Source: Cellvibrio sp. (lineage in GTDB: Bacteria; Pseudomonadota; Gammaproteobacteria; Pseudomonadales; Cellvibrionaceae). Taken from it: DNA of 11,589 nt. A program made the translations under genes and the position numbers. How positions within the stretch are numbered: the stretch's first letter is position 1; the number at the start of each line of letters is the position of its first letter. The DNA lies in contig JAJQJO010000075.1 of assembly GCA_021323495.1 (NCBI GenBank), forward strand, positions 1-11,589. Reading direction: 5' to 3'. Below are positions 6,427 to 11,589 of the stretch, piece after piece. The notes under the pieces were generated by a model. It did not search any database, was not told where the DNA came from, and saw only the letters and a list, made by a program, of their open reading frames with translations.

Positions 6427-7830
6427 GTGATAGCTGTTATCGATATTGGAAAAACCAACGTCAAGCTCCAGATAGCTGACAGCAACAATCAGCTGGTTAC
6501 GAGTTTCGTTCGCAAAAATGCTGTGATCAGTGGAAAGCTTTTTCCTCATGCTGACATCACTGGCATTTGGAGCTGGTTGCTTGATGCGTTAAAGAACTAT
6601 GAGCAGGTCGGTGACATAACGGCAATCATGACCATTACTCACGGGGCGACAGCCGCGCTGGTTAATCCCGAACTAAGTGGTGACGGTTTGGTTTTACCTG
6701 TTTTGGATTATGAATATGCCGGCATCAGTGGTTGCAACGATTTTTATGCAGGATTGCGACCGGATTTTAATGAAACATTCTCACCGGATTTGCCGGCGGG
6801 ATTAAACCTTGGGCGACAGCTGTATTGGCTGCAACAAAACTTTCCGCGTGATTTTGCCAAAGCTCGATACATCCTTATGTACGCCCAATACTGGGGTTGG
6901 CTTTTTACCAGGCACGCAGCGGGTGAGGTTACGTCGTTGGGTTGCCACACGGATTTATGGGCGCCGGAAACCAAACGCTACTCAAGCTTGATAGCCCGTT
7001 GCGAATGGCACAATCTAATGCCGCCAATTAAATCAGCGTGGGAAAGCCTGGGCGACATTACTGCAGAAATGGCAAGTACAACAGGGCTTCCCAAAAGCTG
7101 TAAGGTTTATGTCGGAGTTCATGATAGCAATGCGAGCTATGCGCGCTATTTACTCGCATTAGGCCAGCCGACAAGTTCGTTTACGGTGGTTTCTACCGGA
7201 ACCTGGTGTGTCCTTATGCAAAATCACGGTGACTTGGCTGCGCTTACCAACAGTCGTGACACTTTGGCTAATTGCGATATTTTTGGTGAGCCAGTGAACT
7301 GCGCACGATTCATGGGTGGGCGCGAGTATGAATTAATTTGTCAACGATTGGGCGGTAGCGTTGGAGATCGCATTGATCGGGAAAGTATAGGAACCGTATT
7401 GAAAAATTCGTGGATGGTGACCCCGGATTTCAGTGGTGGAAATGGTCCCTTCGGCGGATTATCCCCCGTGATCAATTGTCCTCAACCCACTTCTGTCGCT
7501 GCATCGGTCGCGACGCTTTATTACGCCCTGATGATCGATCAGCGGCTCAGTGATTTGCATTCGAGTGGATCCATTTTTATAGAGGGGGCAATTTTGGGAA
7601 ATCCCACATTATGCCAACTTGTGGCGCAGCTCCGCCCTGACCAGCCTGTTTATCTGTCAACCGATAAAACCGGTACGGTACAAGGAGGAATAATGCTTAC
7701 TAACATCGGGGAAGCCAGTACTCTCACTCCAGCTGCGGAGTTATGCCAATCAGGGGGATTCGAAGGGCTAAACGGGTACAAAATGCGTTGGGAAGCGTTA
7801 ATTTCCGCTCAGGTGCAGGCTTCGCTTTGA
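6427..7830 (+). CDS. rhaB: FGGY-family carbohydrate kinase, probable L-rhamnulokinase
   Basis: The protein (467 residues) would phosphorylate L-rhamnulose at C1 with ATP in the cytoplasm. The fold landmarks are the first phosphate motif VIDIGKTNVK (4-13), THGATAAL, GVHDSNA with the likely catalytic base D233, the second phosphate motif STGTW (256-260), and GGREYELI. Length is typical for FGGY kinases. The start is GTG at 6427 with a clear GAGGGG ribosome site 5 bases before it. It is not a close copy of E. coli RhaB, so the specificity rests on position between rhaM, the DeoR regulator and rhaEW, and on being the only sugar kinase in the window. A related FGGY specificity such as fuculose or xylulose is the alternative, but these fit the context less well. 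Confidence 0.82.
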   Translation: MIAVIDIGKTNVKLQIADSNNQLVTSFVRKNAVISGKLFPHADITGIWSWLLDALKNYEQVGDITAIMTITHGATAALVNPELSGDGLVLPVLDYEYAGISGCNDFYAGLRPDFNETFSPDLPAGLNLGRQLYWLQQNFPRDFAKARYILMYAQYWGWLFTRHAAGEVTSLGCHTDLWAPETKRYSSLIARCEWHNLMPPIKSAWESLGDITAEMASTTGLPKSCKVYVGVHDSNASYARYLLALGQPTSSFTVVSTGTWCVLMQNHGDLAALTNSRDTLANCDIFGEPVNCARFMGGREYELICQRLGGSVGDRIDRESIGTVLKNSWMVTPDFSGGNGPFGGLSPVINCPQPTSVAASVATLYYALMIDQRLSDLHSSGSIFIEGAILGNPTLCQLVAQLRPDQPVYLSTDKTGTVQGGIMLTNIGEASTLTPAAELCQSGGFEGLNGYKMRWEALISAQVQASL

Positions 7831-7842
7831 TCTCACACCTGC

Positions 7843-7886
7843 ATTTCAATCACAAATCGACTATTTTGATTGTTTTTGATTGGATT
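7843..7886. promoter_or_regulatory. Cluster of three TGATTG elements before the DeoR regulator gene (candidate autoregulatory operator)
   Basis: In the 101-base gap after the kinase gene, ATTTCAATCA (7843-7852, the reverse orientation of TGATTGAAAT) is followed by tandem TGATTGTTTT (7867-7876) and TGATTGGATT (7877-7886). The 13-mer TTCAATCACAAAT here differs by one base from the element on the plus strand before the receptor (TTCAATCATAAAT). DeoR-family regulators commonly control their own genes, so autoregulation is inferred. No clear terminator separates kinase and regulator, so read-through is also possible. Confidence 0.5.
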
Positions 7887-7943
7887 GGCCGCTATTCTGC
7901 ACCTACAACAATTATCAACTAAACACTGCGGATGGTACCAATA

Positions 7944-8729
7944 ATGCTGGAAAAACAGCGCCAACAACTTATTCTTGATTTCCTTGAGGAGGCCAAATTC
8001 GCAAGCGTTCCCACCTTGCGCGACCAACTCAATTCTTCCGAGGCGACAATTCGCCGTGATCTTAATAAACTTGCTTCATCAGGAAAGATAAAAAAGATCC
8101 GTGGCGGCGCCGAGGTGGTTCAAAGTGCAATAGCACCGGCGGCCAAAATTGCCGGAAAATCTTTCTGGGTCGATAAAGAAAAAAATGTAAATACCAAACG
8201 CATGATTGCAAAGAAAGCAGTTGAACTTTGCAGCGATGGTGAATCCGTTATTATCAATGGCGGGTCATCGACTTTTATGATGGCCGAGTTTTTGCGGGAT
8301 CGTCGCATAAATATTCTTACCAATTCGTTTGTCCTCGCGCAGGAATTGTTAGAAAGTAGTCAAAATCAGGTCACTCTTCCTGGTGGTGAGGTTTATCGTA
8401 AACAAAGCATTATTTTAAGCTCTTTTGAAAATGATACCACCCAAAATTATCATGGCAGCAAGATGTTTATGGGATGCCCGGGAATCAGTGAAATAGGCGT
8501 GATGGAAACCGATCCGCTACTGATTCTTGCTGAACAAAAGCTGCGAAAACGCGCTGAAAAATTAATCGTACTCGCTGATAGCTCCAAAATCGGTGTCAAA
8601 GGAAATTTAATATTTAGTCCTCTTTCGGAAGTAGACATGGTGATAACTGATAGCCATGCGGATAGGGCAATCCTTAAACATTTTGAACAGCAGGGTATTG
8701 AAGTTGTAGTGGTTGATGCTTGTGACTAG
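7944..8729 (+). CDS. rhaR: DeoR-family transcriptional regulator of rhamnose catabolism
   Basis: This 261-residue regulator has the DeoR plan: an N-terminal winged helix-turn-helix (about 5-58), with recognition helix SSEATIRRDLNKL (31-43) and wing KIKKIRGG, then a sugar-phosphate sensor domain. The sensor shows GGSSTF (106-111), LTNSF, LPGGEVYRK, CPGISEIGVMETD and LIVLADSSKIG, all typical of the family. I chose the ATG at 7944 because MLEKQRQQLILDFL is the usual DeoR opening and GGATGG lies 8 bases upstream. The ATG at 7932 would add four residues. Position between the kinase and rhaEW points to the rhamnose regulon. The name rhaR follows usage for DeoR-type rhamnose regulators and is not the AraC-type E. 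coli RhaR. The effector is probably a phosphorylated intermediate such as L-rhamnulose 1-phosphate (inferred). Confidence 0.85.
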   Translation: MLEKQRQQLILDFLEEAKFASVPTLRDQLNSSEATIRRDLNKLASSGKIKKIRGGAEVVQSAIAPAAKIAGKSFWVDKEKNVNTKRMIAKKAVELCSDGESVIINGGSSTFMMAEFLRDRRINILTNSFVLAQELLESSQNQVTLPGGEVYRKQSIILSSFENDTTQNYHGSKMFMGCPGISEIGVMETDPLLILAEQKLRKRAEKLIVLADSSKIGVKGNLIFSPLSEVDMVITDSHADRAILKHFEQQGIEVVVVDACD

Positions 8730-8755
8730 CTAATTTTTCTGTATTACTGATTTTC

Positions 8756-8786
8756 ACTCTGAAGTTTGCATCGCGGGCTTCAGAGT
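8756..8786 (+). terminator. Hairpin after the DeoR regulator gene
   Basis: ACTCTGAAG (8756-8764) and CTTCAGAGT (8778-8786) form a perfect 9-bp stem around a 13-base loop, starting 27 bases after the stop codon. The following bases (CATTATTAAAATC) lack a proper T run. It is therefore a weak intrinsic terminator or an mRNA 3'-end stabiliser. Confidence 0.5.
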
Positions 8787-8865
8787 CATTATTAAAATCA
8801 AATTATATTTTCCCCTGTTATTTCCATTTTCTGCTCGTTCTGTATTTATCTCCAATTATGTTGGC

Positions 8866-8910
8866 GCGGATCGCAAACGCAAACCGAATCACCGGTTGCG
8901 CGCTAATCCG
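8866..8910. repeat. Nested imperfect inverted repeat upstream of the rhaEW promoter
   Basis: The inner arms CGCAAACCG (8878-8886) and CGGTTGCG (8893-8900) pair with one bulged A around a 6-base loop. Outer CGGAT (about 8867-8871) and ATCCG (8906-8910) can extend the stem across an internal loop. The element is more G+C rich than the surrounding AT-rich spacer and sits upstream of the promoter. It could be a second regulator site or a cruciform; no function is known. Confidence 0.35.
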
Positions 8911-8928
8911 TGAATCTGAAGGCTTGTT

Positions 8929-8950
8929 TATGATTGAAATTGATTGTAAA
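8929..8950 (+). promoter_or_regulatory. Candidate DeoR-type operator before rhaEW (tandem TGATTG)
   Basis: TGATTGAAAT (8931-8940) and TGATTGTAAA (8941-8950) are abutting 10-bp direct repeats. The 20-mer from 8929 matches the receptor operator with two mismatches. The second repeat contains the proposed -35 hexamer, so a bound repressor would block RNA polymerase. Confidence 0.65.
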
Positions 8951-8972
8951 TGCGTTTTTATGCTAGTATATT
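8944..8972 (+). promoter_or_regulatory. Predicted sigma70 promoter of rhaEW-rhaI
   Basis: The -35 TTGTAA (8944-8949) and -10 TATATT (8967-8972) are separated by 17 bases. This places the transcription start near 8979, about 60 bases before the rhaEW start codon. The -35 overlaps the tandem TGATTG operator. Confidence 0.6.
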
Positions 8973-8979
8973 GCCTTAA

Positions 8980-8999
8980 TTAGCGCGTCGATGCGCTAA
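8980..8999 (+). other. Inverted repeat at the predicted 5' end of the rhaEW transcript
   Basis: TTAGCGC and GCGCTAA form a perfect 7-bp stem with a 6-base loop GTCGAT. It begins about one base after the predicted transcription start. It could be a 5' hairpin that stabilises the mRNA or a second operator at the start site. The sequence cannot decide between these. Confidence 0.45.
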
Positions 9000-9039
9000 A
9001 TCAATCAACTCTATCCACTGTAGGTCATAGGAAGTATCG

Positions 9040-11232
9040 ATGCCATACCAGCCACATGAATATCGCCATGTCAGTTATTTATGGAACGATGCGGTCGCGG
9101 ACAAGCTGGAACCCTTGGGAAATTTGGTATATCGCTCCAATAGGCTGGGAGAAGATCAACGTATCACTAATACCGGGGGTGGAAATACTTCGGCAAAGTT
9201 AATTGAAAGAGATCCTCTAACGGGCGAAAAAGTGGAGGTTCTGTGGGTGAAGGGATCCGGGGGCGATTTACGTACTGCCAAAAAGGAAAATTTTTCTTCG
9301 CTGTATTCAGGCAAATTGGAGGCGCTAAAGAAGGTCTATCAAGGCTATCCAGATAAAGGTTACAAATCCCCAGGCGAAGATCGCATGGTGGGTATGTTTA
9401 GTCATTGTACCTTTTGCTTAAACCCGCGACCTTCATCGATAGACACTCCGCTTCATTCAATGATCGTGGAAAAACACATCGATCATTTGCATCCCAATGC
9501 AGTAATTTCGGTCGCGTCCTGCAAAGATCAGGAGCAGCTAACCCATGAAATTTGGGGGGGGAAGTTAGCTTATGTACCCTGGATGCGTCCAGGATGGGAA
9601 GCAGCAAAAATATGTGAAGAAACCTACGCAAATAATCCGTACATATCCGGTATTTTGCTAGGACAACATGGACACACCAGTTGGGCATCTGACAGCAAGA
9701 CATGTTATGAAACATCGTTATGGGTAATTGAAACTGCAGCACGATACATCGAGTCCCATGATAAGGGTGATAAGACATTTGGTGGTGCTAAATACCAAAG
9801 CCTCAGCGTTGAGAATCGTACGAATTTGCTGCGCGAATTTTTACCTGTTGCGCGTGGTTTAATATCTCGCAACGTAAAATTTATTAGTACTGTTCAAACG
9901 GATGAGGCGACCTTGCGGTTTGTAAACAGTAATGATGCCTCTCGGCTAGCTGAATTAGGTACATCTTGTCCTGATCATTTTCTTCGCACCAAAATAAAAC
10001 CGCTTTACATCGAATTTGATCCGCAGCGAGAGGATCTTGATATTTTGGTGGCGCGCTTCAAGTCTGGTTTGGAAAAATATCGCGCTGATTACACTGCCTA
10101 CTATGAAGCCTGCAAACGCCCCGACTCTCCGCCGATGCGCGATCCAGGTCCAACCGTGATATTAATTCCCGGAATTGGTTTGATAGCATGGGGGAAAAAT
10201 AAATCCGAGTCTCGTGTAACGGCTGAATTTTATAATTGTGCAATCGAAGTGATTCGCGGGGCCGAGGCGATATCCACTTACCAGGGATTGCCACCCCAGG
10301 AAGCTTTTGATATCGAATATTGGGCTTTGGAAGAGGCGAAATTACAACGCATGCCCAAAGAGGCTGCACTTGCTCGCAACATCGTCGTTGTTATCGGGGC
10401 AGGGGACGGCATTGGCAAAGCAGTTGCGCATCGGGTAGCACGGGAGGGAGCACACGTCGTTTGTGCTGATTTGAATCTGGAAGCCGCTGAACGGACTGCA
10501 GCTGAACTGGTTGCGATTTATGATCAGGGAATAGGTGTTGCAGGTAGCGGGATTTCTGGCAGCGGTTCGGCAATAGCACTGCAGGTCGATATTACCAGAC
10601 GTGACACTGTGCATAAGTTATTCACACAGGTAATTCTCGCCTACGGTGGCATAGATAATGTCATCGTCACTGCAGGAGTGTTTATTGCGGAAAGCGCTGA
10701 CCTGGATCAAAACGACAGAATTTTTGACCTGAGCTTTGATGTGAATGTGAAAGGAGGATATGTGGTCGCTTCCGAGGCTCAGCATATCTGGAACAAACAA
10801 AATTTACGCGGCTCAATGGTTTTGACTACCAGTGTTAATGCTGCTGTCTCGAAAAAAGGCTCATTGGCTTATGACACCAGTAAAGCTGCAGCGAATCATC
10901 TTGTGCGTGAACTCGCTGTGAGTATGTCCCCGCTGGTAAATATCAATGCACTCGCTCCCGCGACTGTTGTGCAGGGCAGCAATATGTTTCCCCGTGACCG
11001 CGTAATTTCATCGCTGGCAAAATATGATATTCCGTTTAATGAAGATGACACGACCGATTCACTCCGCAACAAGTTAGCGGAGTTTTATGCTCAGCGGACA
11101 CTGACCAAACAACTGATTTCCCCGGAAGATCAAGCAGAGGCTGCCTATTTATTAATTTCAGGGCAGTTGAGTAAAACCACAGGTCAAGTGATAAGTGTTG
11201 ATGGCGGCTTGCACGAAGCTTTCTTACGTTAA
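9040..11232 (+). CDS. rhaEW: Bifunctional L-rhamnulose-1-phosphate aldolase / L-lactaldehyde dehydrogenase (RhaE-RhaW fusion)
   Basis: The 730-residue protein joins a class II aldolase/adducin domain to a short-chain dehydrogenase. The aldolase part (about 15-410) has NTGGGNTSAKL, the metal-binding HLHP (H149, H151) and GQHGH (H210). It cleaves L-rhamnulose 1-phosphate to dihydroxyacetone phosphate and L-lactaldehyde. The dehydrogenase part (about 445-730) has the NAD-binding VIGAGDGIG (451-459), VTAG, and the triad S598, Y611, K615 with the usual 13-residue Ser-Tyr spacing; it ends in a typical TGQVISVDGG. It would oxidise the lactaldehyde made by its partner domain to lactate. The same fusion is known in rhamnose loci of several phyla, including Chloroflexus. 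An AGGA ribosome site lies 7 bases before the ATG. It forms an operon with rhaI, 12 bases downstream. No frameshift is seen. Confidence 0.94.
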   Translation: MPYQPHEYRHVSYLWNDAVADKLEPLGNLVYRSNRLGEDQRITNTGGGNTSAKLIERDPLTGEKVEVLWVKGSGGDLRTAKKENFSSLYSGKLEALKKVYQGYPDKGYKSPGEDRMVGMFSHCTFCLNPRPSSIDTPLHSMIVEKHIDHLHPNAVISVASCKDQEQLTHEIWGGKLAYVPWMRPGWEAAKICEETYANNPYISGILLGQHGHTSWASDSKTCYETSLWVIETAARYIESHDKGDKTFGGAKYQSLSVENRTNLLREFLPVARGLISRNVKFISTVQTDEATLRFVNSNDASRLAELGTSCPDHFLRTKIKPLYIEFDPQREDLDILVARFKSGLEKYRADYTAYYEACKRPDSPPMRDPGPTVILIPGIGLIAWGKNKSESRVTAEFYNCAIEVIRGAEAISTYQGLPPQEAFDIEYWALEEAKLQRMPKEAALARNIVVVIGAGDGIGKAVAHRVAREGAHVVCADLNLEAAERTAAELVAIYDQGIGVAGSGISGSGSAIALQVDITRRDTVHKLFTQVILAYGGIDNVIVTAGVFIAESADLDQNDRIFDLSFDVNVKGGYVVASEAQHIWNKQNLRGSMVLTTSVNAAVSKKGSLAYDTSKAAANHLVRELAVSMSPLVNINALAPATVVQGSNMFPRDRVISSLAKYDIPFNEDDTTDSLRNKLAEFYAQRTLTKQLISPEDQAEAAYLLISGQLSKTTGQVISVDGGLHEAFLR

Positions 11233-11244
11233 GAGCAAAAAATC

Positions 11245-11589
11245 ATGAGAAGAATAGATCTGGCTTTAATTCAAGAGCAGAACAATCAATCGCTTACATT
11301 TTTACAGCGCGATTACGAGTCTTTGGGCGAAAGATTGAGTCGTGACGGTTTGGATATAGACACCATTACCAATGCTGCGATTGATTTCCAGATTGCTGTC
11401 CCTTCGTGGGGGACCGGGACTGGAGGTACTCGTTTTGCACGCTTCCCTGGTGTGGGTGAGCCGCGTAACATTTTTGAAAAGGTGGAAGATTGCGCTGTTA
11501 TTAACGAGTTATCCGGTTGTACCGATAGCATATCTCCACATTTTCCATGGGACAAAGTACAAGACTTTCAGGAATTAAAGCAAGCTGCA
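11245..11589 (+). CDS. rhaI: L-rhamnose isomerase, RhaI type, 5' part only
   Basis: Only the first 115 residues lie in the window; the family protein is about 430 residues. RhaI converts L-rhamnose to L-rhamnulose with metal ions. The identifying stretch is AVPSWGTGTGGTRFARFPG (residues 51-69), then GEPRNIFEKVEDCAVI, nearly the same as in the Pseudomonas stutzeri-type L-rhamnose isomerase and unlike E. coli RhaA. The ATG follows the rhaEW stop by 12 bases, with a weak AAGAG ribosome site 9 bases upstream, so it is co-transcribed with rhaEW. The frame runs open to the right edge. Confidence 0.93.
   Translation, partial: MRRIDLALIQEQNNQSLTFLQRDYESLGERLSRDGLDIDTITNAAIDFQIAVPSWGTGTGGTRFARFPGVGEPRNIFEKVEDCAVINELSGCTDSISPHFPWDKVQDFQELKQAA

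Noticed and set aside
9398..9778. 126-codon minus-strand open frame inside rhaEW
   Set aside because: Lies antisense to a strongly conserved enzyme domain; composition shows no protein family.
1..11589. Mobile elements, CRISPR arrays, tRNA or rRNA genes
   Set aside because: No transposase, regularly spaced long repeats, or RNA-gene landmarks were seen; the window reads as an ordinary catabolic locus.

Overview
The window is an L-rhamnose utilisation locus from a Gram-negative, polysaccharide-degrading bacterium. It fits a Cellvibrio/Saccharophagus-like gammaproteobacterium best. The evidence is a long TonB-dependent receptor of the carbohydrate-scavenging type, a secreted family GH105 unsaturated rhamnogalacturonyl hydrolase, and a cytoplasmic rhamnose pathway with an RhaI-type isomerase and a fused RhaE-RhaW enzyme. 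The genus assignment is inferred from gene content and protein character, not from a search.

Layout. Bases 1-1205 (minus) hold a GH105 hydrolase whose 3' end lies outside the window. Bases 1404-4304 (minus) hold the TonB-dependent receptor, followed by a rho-independent terminator. A divergent intergenic region (4305-4686) separates it from rhaM (plus, L-rhamnose mutarotase). A hairpin lies between rhaM and a convergent aldo/keto reductase of the YghZ/GprA type (minus). A second divergent region (6069-6426) separates the reductase from an FGGY kinase (plus, probable rhamnulokinase), which is followed by a DeoR-family regulator (plus). After a 310-base gap come the fused rhamnulose-1-phosphate aldolase/lactaldehyde dehydrogenase rhaEW (plus) and, 12 bases later, the start of rhaI (plus), cut by the right edge.

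How the genes work together (pathway knowledge applied to these families). Rhamnogalacturonan-I fragments would cross the outer membrane through the receptor. GH105 would remove the unsaturated galacturonyl cap and release rhamnose. RhaM interconverts rhamnose anomers, RhaI makes L-rhamnulose, the kinase makes L-rhamnulose 1-phosphate, RhaE splits it to dihydroxyacetone phosphate and L-lactaldehyde, and RhaW oxidises lactaldehyde to lactate. The aldo/keto reductase could provide a reductive exit for lactaldehyde. No inner-membrane rhamnose permease and no rhamnosidase is visible in the window.

Regulation. A 10-bp element TGATTGWAAT, often in tandem, recurs in the intergenic regions before the receptor, rhaM, the reductase, the kinase, the DeoR gene and rhaEW. 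I infer that it is the operator of the DeoR-type regulator encoded here. The strongest pair is the 20-mers before the receptor and before rhaEW, which match at 18 of 20 bases.
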